DNA from: Epiperipatus broadwayi
Lineage: Eukaryota > Onychophora > Udeonychophora > Euonychophora > Peripatidae
Assembly (NCBI GenBank): GCA_028023455.1
Contig: JAQFVV010012416.1
Location: forward strand, 3,455,594 to 3,519,593
Length of the DNA stretch: 64,000 nucleotides
Reading direction: 5' to 3'
A program made the position numbers and the translations under genes. Every line of letters begins with the position of its first letter. The stretch's first letter is position 1. This document shows positions 12,154 through 24,053 of the stretch, piece after piece. The notes below the pieces were generated by a model that searched no databases, had not been told where the DNA came from, and was given only the letters and a program-made list of their open reading frames with translations.

Positions 12154-12407
12154 CATGTTTTAAGTTTAAACCATTAAATATCACATGATCACCATTCTTT
12201 ATGCATACACAAGCTATTAACACAGAGGCAAAATTCTTCATACAATACCACTTCTCCAAGTCACAAGCTAAAAGCTAGTCTGGAGATATTGGATGAGTAG
12301 GCATTAGATAGGCATTTTATTCACAAACCTTCTTGCATTCATTAATTATTCTGGCTTGAACTGAGGGGCACTACTGTATGGACAGTTTTACCTCATGTAT
12401 TAAGTTT
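12154..12407. mobile_element. Family F element, copy F3
   Basis: The flanks catgttttaagttt (12154-12167) and catgtattaagttt (12394-12407) are a 14-bp duplication with one mismatch. The left end carries the full tail (aaaccattaaatatcacatg); the right arm stops at cagttttacct. Only the 3' half of the ribozyme motif remains (aaaagctagtctgg). Confidence 0.75.
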
Positions 12408-12604
12408 GGTAATGCATGTTGCCTTTAAAATATTTTTCTTTTTAAAAAGCAGAAAAATACATTTGTTTACATTAAATAACTTACAATTATCCAGGATATA
12501 AATGTTTTCAAAAATAAATTTTTGAAGCATTTTAAATCTTCTTTTAGTATAAAAACAACAAACATTGTTAACGTAAATGTACTCACTCACACAGAGATAT
12601 ATAC

Positions 12605-12838
12605 CTGGACGCTGTTCCTAGAGCTGTGATCCAAGCTTGGAACATACCCAGGAAATAGCGAAATGGATTCTTCCTTGTGATAAGAAAATATAGACCAGCT
12701 AATGTGCACACTGCATGTATGATTAAGCCACATATTACTGCTAACATGTATAAACCTAAGGTCTGTGCTGTCTTGGCCAAATTTTGAATTTCCATGATTT
12801 TTCCTGCTATAAGACACATTATTCCTATTGGTGAATAC
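12605..12838 (-). CDS. EAAT: EAAT (SLC1-family glutamate transporter), internal exon
   Basis: This exon encodes a stretch of an excitatory amino-acid transporter, which couples glutamate/aspartate uptake to Na+, H+ and K+ gradients at the plasma membrane. The acceptor is TTTCAG before 12838 and the donor is GTATAT after 12605. The first base completes the Trp codon begun in the exon at 28225. Translation runs [13 protein letters not shown], then a hydrophobic helix [16 protein letters not shown], then the family signature [20 protein letters not shown] and TALGTAS. It ends two bases into a serine codon, at the start of re-entrant hairpin HP1 (family: ASSAGTLPVT). Length 234 bp. The next exon is not in the window. 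The match is best to EAAT2-type transporters, but the subtype is not certain. Confidence 0.95.
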
Positions 12839-13799
12839 CTGAAATTATTTTAATACATAATATAGAACATACGATACATATAAATAAAGAAATGTATATA
12901 AAAATTACTTAATATACAAAATTTTAAAAAAACAAAACAATATTATTACAATTTTTTGAATTACGATTAATAAAACAAGAAAATTAAATTTCAAAATTGA
13001 CAAATGAACAATATTAAACATTAAATGTTATATATGCATTTGAACATAACAGATTTAAATTAAACATAAACCATATTGATGTGTTTAATCCTGGAAAATG
13101 AAATCTTTGCTAAATATTGCTCCATTTTACAATGATAAAAACACAAACAACTAACAACATATAATAACGACTGCATATAATTATCACTGATCATATTAAT
13201 TTATATACCATAATTTAAAATTTTCAAAGATATTTCTTAATTAAATAGTCAAAAAGTCTACCCAACAGATAAAAACCAACATAAATTGAAAATAAATATT
13301 ACCAAATTTTATTTTAAAAAAATAATCACATGATTTGTTACTCGGAAGATTATATATTTGGGTATCAGAAGTAATGGCTTGGGTTTGATCCATGAATCTT
13401 TAATTCTAAAGTCCATCACACTATTAATTAACCAAAACTCACACAATAATAAAATTATAATTGTGAAAATGTCATGTGATCCATGAAAGTCATAGTAACC
13501 TTTTCAGTTTGAATCTCAAAAACCTGTAGATCGTAAATCTGTCATTCCAGTCCTACGTTAAATGGCACAAAAATTTTTTATTCACAAACAATTCTGTTGT
13601 TCAAACTTCTGACAATAATTGTAATTCATTTTATATAGTGTATTTAGCTATATCTAGTTAGTTGTAAACATAAGAACAAGAAACTACTTCAATCCTCGTA
13701 AGTCAGCAGTTGGGCTTTTGAATATCTGTTTCCCTTTTACTGAAATATGAAAGGGCTGATACATTTCAAGAGCCACTAAATTAAAATTAATCAATTGTT
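12839..13799. other. intron sequence, no recognisable feature
   Basis: This is the 3' end of the 15.4-kb intron (12839-28224). AT-rich, no gene. Two short patches near 13360-13430 and 13500-13560 look faintly tRNA-like but cannot be supported. Confidence 0.5.
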
Positions 13800-14060
13800 T
13801 TATTTTTCCAAACACCATCTATGCCACTGAAACATGGATACTCAAAAAATTAAATGGAAAAAGAAATATAGAAGAATTTGAAATGCAGGCTTTTGAAGAG
13901 AATATTTAATTTTCTATACTAATTATAGGACTAAAGTATGTTTTAGAAGACCTTGATGTCAACATAAGACTATTGGTACTAAAAAGATAGATAGTGGTAT
14001 GTTTCAGACATGTGGAGAGAAAAACACACACTATCTAAGATATCATTCACACTGATGCTT
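13800..14060 (+). pseudogene. LINE C-terminal relic
   Basis: Frames read TIYATETWILKKLNG, then IEEFEMQAFEENI and later FRHVERKTH. These are the 'YG.E.WTL....ri.afEM......ILgi ... rHVaR' region at the C-terminus of RTE/CR1-type LINE proteins. Stops and shifts break it. No RT core. Confidence 0.55.
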
Positions 14061-15801
14061 TTCAATATGTTGAATATATCACATTTGGCACACCATTCAC
14101 CATAAGTTCTAAGACACACAAATGACCCAAAATCAATAAGTATGGAGAAGGAATAAAATGCTTTATGACATCATTACATCTTTTTCATATATACTTAAAA
14201 GAATTATATAAATATATTATTCAATTGTTAAGTATTATAAAATTAAATTCTAACTTTTACTATGAATATTATATTTATTGAAATTATTATTATCATAATA
14301 TATATAATGAACTGTGGTATTCTGTAGATAGATTTAGATCTGTATTTGCAAAAAATTCAATTATTTGTAATGGAAATTTTTGCTTTGCTAGTGTTTTTAT
14401 TTTAAATGTAGAAAACAATTTGAAAAAAAAAAAAAAATCAAAGAGGGCTATTTTATAAATACGACAATTTATTAAATAAACAATATAATTGTGTTAGTAT
14501 ACATGTTAACTATTCATGTGGGGATCGTTAATGTTGTGTGAGACTTTAATGAGATTTGGTTTTTTTAATTTTAACTGTTAAATGCTGCTTAGGATGATGT
14601 ACATGCTATAAGCTGGTTATAGCTAATATATATATATTGATATTTTAAATATTGTAGAATTTTGATCCAGAGTTTTTTGTTTACTATATTCTTTTTATCT
14701 GATTTTATATACACATATAAAACTAAATTAGATGTTTTGGGAATAAGATATGAATGATAATGGTAAATCTGCAGTCAATAATTAACTGAGAGTGTATGTT
14801 GGGAATTAAGATAAATTTATTTTTAGAAAAGATCAAAACATACAGGTCACATGCTGATCAAAATCAAATTATTATTAAATATATCAATAGTCCATGATTG
14901 ATGCATTATTATATGTATATCTAAATATATTTATTGATTTAAGAGATAATAGAGATATAATTATGTTTAACAGAAGATGGAGATACAAATTATGATGATG
15001 ATGAATAATCATCCAAATTACTAGCAGGAAGATTAACTTATAATCTGAATAAAATTGAAGAGGTGACTGCACTACCTACCTAGCAAGGTTACCATGATTA
15101 ACTGGTAAATGCTTACATATGATGATATGCAGTTGCTTTTAATTATGTATCTATGAGATTCTTATCCATATAGTATAAAGACATTATCCATCAACTGAAG
15201 ATATAAAGATAATATCCACTACTTCTTGATTAAACTATGGAAGATACCATACTATTAGACCCCATTATATTGTTTATTCTATTTCCTATATGCATGCATA
15301 TGGTCAAAAATAGCTTGGGAAGATATAAAAGCTCAAACAATAAGATAGATTATACAATTTTATAAATTAGCAATAAAGCAAAAATCCTTCATACTAAAGA
15401 AACATGCATGTAATTATTACTGATATATTTAATAGCTCATAAAATATGATGATTGTATTTAAATAATGATATTAGAAACTATACTTTCAAATTAACTAGA
15501 CAATTCTGAATGTCTGAAACAAGATCGATGAACTAATATTCTTTTCTCTTTTTAATCACTTCTTTTGTTTAAAAGTGCAAAGTACAATTGTTAAAAAAAT
15601 GTTAAAATAACTTTTTTGGATTGTGAAAATGCTTTATCTACATTAATGATTGTTTCAAAAAATCCTAAAAAGGAATAGTAAATAAAATAACTATCTTTTA
15701 AAACATATTATTGATTTAGTATGTGCATGAATATATCTCAATTTTATGAAAGTATTTGACACATAAAGACTTGCAACAAGAAAAACATTAAAAATTATAA
15801 G
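14061..15801. other. AT-rich intron sequence
   Basis: No ORF with family resemblance, no RNA gene and no repeat border. An A-run lies at about 14425-14437. Confidence 0.5.
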
Positions 15802-15968
15802 CAATTAAATATTATATGATCACCATTTTATGCTTGCTTATAACTGTTATTAAAACAGGCAAAACTCACTATATATATTGCCACTCACTGCAAGCTAGAA
15901 TACTCAATGGATGCCAGAAGGCTTGTGCATAAAATCCCCATCTAATGCCTACTTATCCAATATCCCCA

Positions 15969-15998
15969 GACTAGTTTCTGGCTTGTGGCCTTCATCAG
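15969..15998 (-). ncRNA. hammerhead ribozyme-like motif, left arm of F4
   Basis: Minus strand: CTGATGA, stem II GGC-CACAA-GCC, GAAA, ACTAGT self-complementary stem III, cleavage triplet GTC. One extra A on each side of stem II compared with the textbook core. Confidence 0.6.
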
Positions 15999-16169
15999 TG
16001 AGGAGCCTTGGATCTGAGAGCACTGCACTTACATCTTAGGATCTAATGCAACTCTCCAGAAGCCACCTTTTATCTCTACTTAGCTAGAAAACTATGAGTC
16101 TTAACTTGAAAATACCTTAATATTTTTAATCTAATCTAGATGCAGTGCTCTCAGATCCAAGGCTCCTCA

Positions 16170-16199
16170 CTGATGAAGACCACAAGCCAGAAACTAGTC
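16170..16199 (+). ncRNA. hammerhead ribozyme-like motif, right arm of F4
   Basis: Plus strand: CTGATGA, GACCACAAGCC (one stem II pair lost), GAAA, CTAGTC. It mirrors the motif at 15969-15998. Confidence 0.55.
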
Positions 16200-16509
16200 T
16201 GGAGATATTGGATGAGTAGTCACTAGATGGGGATTTTATGCACAAGCCTTCTGGCAACCATTGATTATTCTAGCTTGCAGTGAGTGGCAATATATATAGT
16301 GAGTTTAACCTGTTTTAATAGCAGTTATAAGCAAGCATAAGAAATGGTGATCATGTGATGTTTATTGGCTTAAAACCAATCCCGCCTAATAGGATAGTGG
16401 TGGCTATGGTTATTAAAGAACCAAAGACACCAAAATGTATAGGTACTGAACTGAGTTCAGACCTTTATGACTATATAAGCTAATGAGCTTGGATTCAATT
16501 AAATATTAT

Positions 16510-17599
16510 TTATTCTAAATGTTTGAAAAGATAGGTTTAAATGAACTTATGAATGTTATTAAAATTTTTTTAACTAAATAAAATACATGATGTATTAGTA
16601 AAGCTAATAAAATAATAGTTTATATTCAGCATTGTAAATTTTCTTAGCATTCAATATTTATTTTTCCTTGGTTATGCACTAGCATGACTTTGATAATTTT
16701 CTAGCATAAGTGATGATTTTAATGAGTTAAGGAAAAAAGCTTCCAAGTCTCATTTCTAATATATATATATATATATATATAGGTTTTATACTTAGTACAA
16801 GTATGAATTATAATAATAAGGAATAGTGGACAAGTATACCTCTAGAAGTGCATGGGATTTTTTTTTTATCTTGAGATGATCTTGGCTTTGATATAAGTGT
16901 CCATTCAATGTGTAAGATAGATCGCAAATTTATCTCTCTGAATATTCAACTGCATCTAAAATGGCTTAAAATTGTTCTAACCTTTTATAAGTCCTTTGGA
17001 CACTTTTTTGTTATATAAATATTTTTCCATAGTTGTTTTTATGTTAATCAAATTTCTTAATTAGTTCATTTACCTGCCTTACCTCTACAAAACTGTTGAT
17101 GTATTATTTCCATCTTAATTAATTAAATTGACACATATCTACCAAAAAAGCACATACGAAATATTTAAAACAACTATTTGGTTCTTTTTTAAAAAGACAA
17201 AACTATTCCCCCTCATCACTATCAACCACACCCAAATATGATTATGAAGCCATAGAGCGTTGAAAGCGCTAAGCGTTAAATAGATTTAATAATATATAAC
17301 TTCTTTAACGAGCGTTATAAGCGCATAATTATTGATATTATTTAAAAATATGTAAAATCATAAATTTAAACAAAGTACAAATTTTATTTCACAATCTTTT
17401 TGATTCTGCCTTTATCAATGGTTTTTTAAACGTTTTTTTTTCTTTTTAAGACTAAATATATTTCGCATACAAATGGATTAATTGCCATAATATGCACATG
17501 TACAATATATATATATGGGTGTGTGTGTGTAAGTTCCAGTTCCATGACTAATGATCGTTTTATAATTAGGAACCTGAGATGTATAATAAAAATGGACAT
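16510..17599. other. AT-rich intron sequence
   Basis: An (AT)n run lies at about 16760-16781. A short inverted stretch with gcgttgaaagcgctaagcgt and gagcgttataagcgc lies near 17257-17325. Nothing coding. Confidence 0.5.
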
Positions 17600-17835
17600 A
17601 ATTAAACAAATCCACTTTTCTTTATCACTAAAATAATGTTTGTTCTATTTGATTTGATCAGTCTAACAGTTTCAACTGACTAGATGACTTCTTCAAAGCT
17701 AAATATATATATACAAGAATACATAAAGTAGCTTTGAAGAAGACTGATGGTTAGTCAAAACTGTTAAGATTGATTAACTCAAACAAAACAAGCACTGTTA
17801 CAGCGATAAAAAAAATTGAATTTAATTATTTATAA
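17600..17835. mobile_element. Family Y-like palindrome with two degenerate ribozyme motifs
   Basis: Inverted arms of about 85-100 bp meet near 17705-17730. Each carries TTGAAGAAG, a stem II-like hairpin, and (G/A)AAACTGTTA. These correspond to the Y motif CTGATGAAG...GAAACTGTM with first core base C changed to T. Self-cleavage is unlikely now. TSD not resolved. Confidence 0.5.
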
Positions 17836-19034
17836 TGTTATCAATGCATATAGAAGGATATAAGGTGAATGAGAGAATACAATACCTCAGAAAGAAATGG
17901 ATATGTCTAAAAACTTTCTAAATAAGGGTGAAATCTAATATATTCCACATGAAAACCCCATCAGTTTTATATATGGCTTAGTTCTGACCTACATGGCACA
18001 ACAATCTAGTAATCAAAGAGGCAGTAATAGTGTATTGACAGCATTTACTTAGTTTGTTAATCAATAAGCTTGTTACATATAATATTGGGAAAGTTCTGTA
18101 TTGAATTTCATTGCAAATATCTGATTTATATGGGCATTAAAATGAGTAAGAAATGAATTCTCTCATGCTGATTAGAACTAAAGCATATATAAAACTGGTA
18201 ATGTTTACATCTAAAATGTATTAATTTCATCTTTATTTTAAAAATTGCTAGACACATTACGTATACATCTAGGGTTACAAATGTAAATGATTTTGCATTG
18301 TATTGACAGATTAGGTTAATTAGTCAATATATCAGAAGATACATATAATGTTGGGGGGGGGGGGGCACCTTTGTATTTCATTATATACATATTGAATGGT
18401 AGCCAATCATAAATACTATATAATTATTCTAAGTTAAAGGGGGGAAATAAAATTAAATCAAGAGATTAGTCTTATAATGATTATCAATTATCATTAATAG
18501 TCATTTATAATAATACTGGCCATTCTAACTCCAGAAGTAAAATAAAAAAATGAAAAAAATATGAGAAGAGTTTTATGATGATTATATAAATCAATCCATA
18601 AATCATAAATGAGTCAACACGCTTTCTATAATGTTTTTTTAGTTTGTTTGTTTGATAAATGCTATCTTTTAGCATCTTCTTTAATAAACTTTACTTTTAA
18701 CATGCTACAAATCTTGCTGTCATTATAACTTTCTATAGTTTCTAATGAGAACAATTAATATTGCATTTTTTGGAGAATCTTTAAGATAATCTTCATAATA
18801 TAAACAGGTTTAAACCATTAAGCAGGTTTACTGAAACCATGCACATTTTATCATAAAAACTTTTTAGTAAGGGTGTTAATGTTCATTTATTCACATTGTG
18901 ACTTTATAATAATAAATTCAGTAGTTTCAGAAAACTGAAGAATACACCAAATGATCTTATGACCTTGCAATTGTATTTTTAGAATCTTACAAAATATCTT
19001 TAAATGGGATATTTCTTATGCCTTTATATTATGT

Positions 19035-19036
<2 letters not shown>
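17836..19036. other. AT-rich intron sequence with poly-G run
   Basis: A run of about 13 G lies at 18353-18365. Nothing else recognised. Confidence 0.5.

Positions 19037-19040
<4 letters not shown>

Positions 19041-19129
<89 letters not shown>
19041..19129. repeat. (AT)n microsatellite, about 89 bp
   Basis: Uninterrupted AT dinucleotides directly beside the truncated RTE-like 3' end that follows. Confidence 0.99.
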
Positions 19130-19131
<2 letters not shown>

Positions 19132-19365
19132 CTGATACTGTTCAATATATTGCTAAAAGATATGATAATAGATGGCCAGTTAAAATATTAAATAGGATTC
19201 CAAGAAATTTCAAAAGAGCTAGAAAGATACCACATGTGAGATGGATGGATGGAATAAAAAAATGTGCTAGAGTGATGTGGAGAAGATGAGAAATTACAGG
19301 TAAGAGAAGATGGACTGAACTTGGAGACACCTGCAGTGAGTGAAAACGACGGTCTGTCCAACAAA
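19130..19365 (+). pseudogene. RTE-like LINE 3' end, 5'-truncated
   Basis: It reads IAKRYDNRWPVKILNRIPRN, then HVRWMDGIKKCARVMWRR, then RRWTELGDT. This is the conserved C-terminal tail found also at about 22300-22500 and, on the other strand, at 47650-47850. The RT domain is absent. It begins abruptly after the AT microsatellite. Confidence 0.75.
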
Positions 19366-20229
19366 CATAATAAATATCTTATTTTTATTAGCACAAAACT
19401 TCACCACTACCATGACTGCTGGTACATTATACTATTAGTCCTGACCACATCTTCACAATATGCAACTTTTAATATTATGGGAAGCAACATTTCATCACTA
19501 AAAAATATGGCACAAAAATGCATTAATTGTAAATCATGGACTTTTAGATGTCTTTGGTTTATTTTTATAGTATACATTGATGAAATAATTATTTTTTTGC
19601 ATGATAAAATGCATGACAATAAAATATATATTTCATCACATTCTCAAAACAATGACATCTTAAATAACAAAACATTGAGATATTCATATACTCAGATCAG
19701 ATATTTATTGGAATAAAAATAATGACTCACATTTCTTGGCAAATGATATGGATATAAATAAATATTGAAATACAAAATTATATGACCAAATAAGATAATT
19801 AATCTGGAATAATAATGAAAAAGTGTTTATAGCTCAAGTTAAAAAAGCATATTAAATTTAATAGCTTATCTGTTCATTCCATTCCTACAATCATCATCGA
19901 AAGACTGATTAATGCACTGTTTGCAATGCAAAACTTCCCAAATATTCGGAATATGCTATCAGTTTCACCCACAGAAATTCCACCGATCTTTATTTAATAG
20001 TTTCATTAAAGATACAATCAATTTGATAATTAAATTACACCAAACTTATTCTTCAACAAAACCAAATATCAAGAAGCATACATAATAGTATATTTCTTAA
20101 ATTTATTTAACTTAGTGCTATATCTCAGTGACTATGTCACAATTAAAAAGTTCAAACACTGGTCTCTAGAATCAAAATAGATTAGACAATTTCCATATTT
20201 CTCCATTCTTTTTTTTTTTCATAAATAAT
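19366..20229. other. intron sequence, no supported gene
   Basis: A 131-codon open stretch at 19321-19716 starts inside the LINE tail and continues into AT-rich sequence with no family resemblance. It is rejected as a gene. Confidence 0.5.
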
Positions 20230-20520
20230 TTCATATAAATAAAGATCGAATAAAAGACAAATAACTCTCAAGATGCATTTCGTGCTGAACCAGCACTCAT
20301 CAGTTGGACCAGGTCATCATCTCTCATATATATATCATTATTACATGAAGCGTCAATTTACTCCACTCCCAACTTTTAGTTATCAACTTTTTGATAAACA
20401 CGTAATGATTACTACTAATCATTTATTAAAATACTTGAACTTTTTAATTAAAATTAATCTCAAAGATTATATTTACCAATATTATTTTTGTCCCATATTT
20501 ATACAGCTGAGATAAAGAAA
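20230..20520. mobile_element. Family W element with canonical hammerhead motif
   Basis: The ribozyme motif at 20272-20303 (minus strand) is followed on the plus strand by family W sequence: gcgtcaatttactccactcc, caacttt, then taatgattactactaatcat. This matches 36480-36600 and, inverted, 60590-60790. Borders are approximate and no TSD was resolved. Confidence 0.6.
20265..20310 (-). ncRNA. hammerhead ribozyme motif, best match in window
   Basis: Minus strand: CTGATGA, perfect 6-bp stem II GTGCTG-GTT-CAGCAC, GAAA, then TGCATC. A15.1 and U16.1 pair in the self-complementary ATGCAT, and the site is AUC. Flanking CCAA (before the core) and TTG (after the site) give a short stem I. Every core base is canonical. 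As stem III has no proper loop, activity would probably need a dimer, as in minimal hammerheads of Penelope-like elements. Confidence 0.75.
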
Positions 20521-20884
20521 TGATTAGTCATTATCTGTTTCATTATACTATTTTACAAAATTACAGCAACTTTATAAAAACATTTATAGACTTTAATATA
20601 TCATTTTAAATGCACTAATAAAAAAACACATAGAGAGGACTCTTTCCAAATATTAGAGCCACAGCATTAGTTATCATTACTCTGTTTTCTAAGGTGCTAT
20701 TTTGATTTTAATATTACTTCTCCTAAATTTCAATCCCTTTTAATTAATCAAGAAGACAAAAATTAAAAATCAGACACTTAACCCCTCCCCAGGCATTTTT
20801 GCAGCCACATGGAAAGTTCTCTCTGTTTGAAAATTAGTAAGAAAGATAAAACAAGCAAATATTTTTTGTTGAAAACATTTTTTT

Positions 20885-20975
20885 TTCCTCATATGTCATA
20901 GCATCGGCCGGGACGCGAACCCACACCCGTCTCCAACCAACTACTTGCTTGCAAGGCGGGTGCGATTTTTAGAGC
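20885..20975 (-). mobile_element. tRNA-derived SINE copy 3, partial
   Basis: The minus strand carries the SINE end (GCATCGGCCGGGACGCG complement, tatgtcatagc) and the CTTGCAAG anticodon-like loop. The 5' part is replaced by unrelated sequence after about 20970. Confidence 0.7.
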
Positions 20976-21074
20976 ATAAACTCTCAAACAAAAAAAAAAA
21001 AAACACATTACAATACAAGTAAAAATATATCTATCACAGCCAGAAATTCCTGAAAACATAAATAAATGCATTTA

Positions 21075-21130
21075 AAAAAGATAAATAACTCTGCAGATGT
21101 ATTTCTAAATGAACCATTATTTTTCAGTTG
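21075..21130 (-). ncRNA. degenerate family W hammerhead relic
   Basis: Minus strand reads ACAACTGAAAAATAATGGTT, then CATTTAGAAATACATCTGCA. The layout matches the W motif at 20265-20310 (CAACTGATGA...GGTTCA...GAAAT.CATCT), but the GATGA core is lost. Confidence 0.45.
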
Positions 21131-21339
21131 TCCCAGATCATAACTTTTCACAATATAAATTTATTTCCTTATTTTGCACAATAATAATTACAAAAAATAA
21201 TGGGATACATATAAATAGAATTGTGTTACCCATCAATCTCTAATGTTTAAAAATTTTTAAAAATATAAAATGTACTTATACTCTTTTTAGTTATGTATAC
21301 TAAAAGCTTTTTTAAACTAATAATTAGTTTACATATATA

Positions 21340-22530
21340 TGATTTTTTCCACCAACCAAAAGAACAAGCTGGATTTAAAAGTAGTTTTAGTACAGTAGAT
21401 CATATCCAGGTATTGAGAGAAGTTATAGAAAGGACAAATGAATACGAGTTGCCATTATGCTTAGGATTTACACATTATGAAAAGGCATTTGATTCTACAA
21501 ACATTTCTTCAGTGATTAAAGAATTGGGTCATCAAGGTGTAGATTCAGGATGTTGTCATATTTTAAAGAATATTTATAAAAATGCAACAGCAACAATTAG
21601 ATTATATAATGATACTAGAAAAGATAACATTGAGAAGGGTGTAAGACAGGGTGACTCCATATCTCCAAAACTTTTTACAGCAGTGCTGCAAGAAGTATTT
21701 TGTGGATTAAAATGGGATGCTAAAGAAGTGAAAATAAATGGAGATTATTTAAAACATTTAGATTTTGCAGATGATGTAGTTGTTTTTGCAAATAATGCTT
21801 TAGAGCTGCAGGAAATGTTGCAGGAGTTACTAGATGAAAGTAGGACTACAGGTAAATGTTAAAAAGACTAAAATAATGTTTAATAGATTTTCTCAAAATA
21901 TGAAAATTAAGATTGATTATGATGACTTAGAAGAATTTAACAGCTACAAATACCTTGGTCAGATTATTAATACAGATGGAAACATAATGGATGAAATTAA
22001 TCATAGAATTAAACTTAATTGGAGTGCTTTTGGTAAAAATAACTTGATTCTAAAAGGACATATGCCTATGTGTTTGAAAAAAAAAAAGTTTCTAATAAAT
22101 GTGTTTTACCAGTTCTAACTTATGGATATGAGACTTGGACACTTAATAGAAGAGCAATATAGAGACTTCAAACTACTCAAATAAGTATGGAGAGATGCAT
22201 ATTGGGAATAACAAGAAGAGATCGAAAACACAATATATGGGTAAGAGAACAAACAGGGGTTACTGACCTCATTGAAAAATTAAAAGATTGAGTGGAGTTG
22301 GGCTGGACATATTGCTAGAAGATATGATAAAAGGTGGGCAACTGAAATCTTAAACTGGAATTCCAAGAGATTGTAAAAAACCCAGGAAGAGACCACATGT
22401 GAGATGGATGGATGAAATAAGAAAGTGTGCAGGGATGATGTGGAGAAGAGAAGTTAAAGATCAGAGAAGATGGATTGAATTTGGAAAGACATTCATCCTG
22501 CAGTGGATTGATAATGGTTAATGATGACGA
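21340..22530 (+). pseudogene. RTE-like non-LTR retrotransposon, RT to 3' end
   Basis: This encoded a LINE reverse transcriptase. Motifs in order: [20 protein letters not shown] (about 21360), HYEKAFDS (motif A, about 21475), NATATIRL, VRQGDSISPKLF (motif B, about 21640), FADDVVVF (catalytic FADD, about 21765), VKKTKIMFN, and EEFNSYKYLGQIINTDG (thumb). The C-terminus is WAGHIARRYDKRW, HVRWMDEIRKCAG and a final RRWIEFG. A frameshift near 21840 splits the RT, and stops follow after 22115. The endonuclease and the 5' half of the element are missing. A second copy lies on the other strand at 47630-49135. Clade assignment (RTE-like) is by motif resemblance only. Confidence 0.85.
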
Positions 22531-22584
22531 TGATAATATATTTTATATATAAAAATTTATATTGTAAAAACAATACTTATTTAT

Positions 22585-23075
22585 GTAATAAATAGATGAA
22601 ATTAATCATAAAATTAAATTTTGAGACAATGCTTTGGATAGAAATAATTTAATACTAAAACTAAATATGCCAATGTGTTAAAAATAGAAGGCTTTTATTA
22701 GAAGTGTTTTATCAGTTCTTATATATGGATTTGGAAAGTTAATACAAAGACTTCAGATCATGCAATAAAACAAGGAGAGATATATGTTAAGACTAATAAG
22801 GAGAAATCAAATATGAACTGCATAAGTGCAAGAACAAATAAAGTGTTGACAATATTGAAAAAATTGAGAGAATGAAATACAACTGATCTGGAAATAATAC
22901 TATATGAGATGATAGTAGATGAATAGTAATAATATTAAACTGGATTCACAAATATTGTGAATCTCTAAAAAAAAAAAAGGTCCATATGTGAAATGGATGA
23001 GTGTGATAAAACAATTTTCTGGATTAATATGAAAAAATAAACTATGGAATGGAGAACTGGACTAAACTTTGAGAG
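22585..23075 (+). pseudogene. second, more decayed RTE-like 3' end in tandem
   Basis: Broken frames repeat the downstream part of the preceding element: DEINHKIKF, ALDRNNLILKLNMPMC, SVLIYGFGK, and the 3' HVRWMDEIRK region as catatgtgaaatggatgagt. It lies in the same orientation about 60 bp after the first copy's end. Confidence 0.6.
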
Positions 23076-24053
23076 AACTTTACTTTGCAAAGTGATAATT
23101 GAAAATAATGATAATAATTCTCTTTGTATTATCAATAAACTATAAACTAAGTTATCTAAATGTATAATTGAAATAACTTTGATTACTTAGGATTTTTAAA
23201 AACATTTCATAAACAGGATTGGTAACATTGCACATTCAACTTGGTAAAGATTCATAATCTTGACATATGAATGTTTATAGGTGTGTTCACACTGATATGT
23301 GGCAATGTACTGCTGAGTCAAATTCATTTTTGTTTTTATGTGCCATCATGAGAATGTTGATGCTTGAATTAGAGCAATTTCTTGTTAATCTTGGCAAGAA
23401 TGGAAGTGAAATCAGGAACATGTAGTCAAAATTTATGTGGATAATGCCATGAAATTAATGGCTGTGTATAAATGGATTAAATGTTTTTTCTGCTGGGAAA
23501 GAACACATTACTAATGAAGAGATATCAGAATGGTCAGTAATGAGCAGAAATGGTAAGATATTGAAGGAATTAGGCTTTTCAAAATCATGCAAGAGAAAAC
23601 AGCATTGAGTATAATTTCTCCAATTATTATTTCTAAAAAAAAAAACTAGGCTATTTATGTAGCATGTATGTAAGATTTTCTTCCACTGAAATTGTTTTCC
23701 AATGCTTGAAAATAAAAGATAAAATATCCTTTTAAATAATATATTGTAAGACAAAATTATTCTTCAACAGCTTTTCAAAAAGTTATTACTTTAATGAAAA
23801 TATCTAAGTTTGGGCTATCTGACTTCACACATAATTTCCTGATTCCATCTGGAGTAGGAAACTGAACATGATTACATTTAAAAGCAGATTGTAGTTAATC
23901 GACATTATTTACAAATAAATAAAAATGTATACAAAAAACTATTTTTACAGTGAGAAGTGAAAATTGATAACCAGAAAGACCAAAAAAAGTATGAAAAAAT
24001 GTAAAAAATCCTATGAAGAATTTGTGTATAAAATAAAATTGTATATACAAGAT
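23076..24053. other. intron sequence, no recognisable feature
   Basis: AT-rich. Open stretches on the minus strand at 23455-23754 and 23895-24125 have no family resemblance. The second overlaps a mariner end. Confidence 0.5.

Larger units (their letters stand above)
15802..16509. mobile_element. Family F element, copy F4 (both ribozyme-bearing arms)
   Basis: An exact 14-bp duplication, caattaaatattat, is at 15802-15815 and 16496-16509. The two inverted arms (about 15816-16040 and 16130-16380) each carry a hammerhead-like motif facing outward. To the right of the second arm lies the F central segment (ccaatcccgcctaataggat through ggtactgaactgagttcaga), which sits inside the element in F1 and F5. 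The order of modules therefore differs, as expected if the element is copied from a circular or tandem RNA. Confidence 0.85.

Noticed and set aside
1-12604. Downstream EAAT exons (HP1 tip, NMDGT region)
   Set aside because: Looked for on the minus strand; none seen.
12587-12817. Alternative open frame overlapping the 12605-12838 exon
   Set aside because: It is a shifted frame of the transporter exon.
19321-19716. 131-codon open frame on the plus strand
   Set aside because: It starts inside an RTE-like tail and continues into sequence with no recognisable domain.
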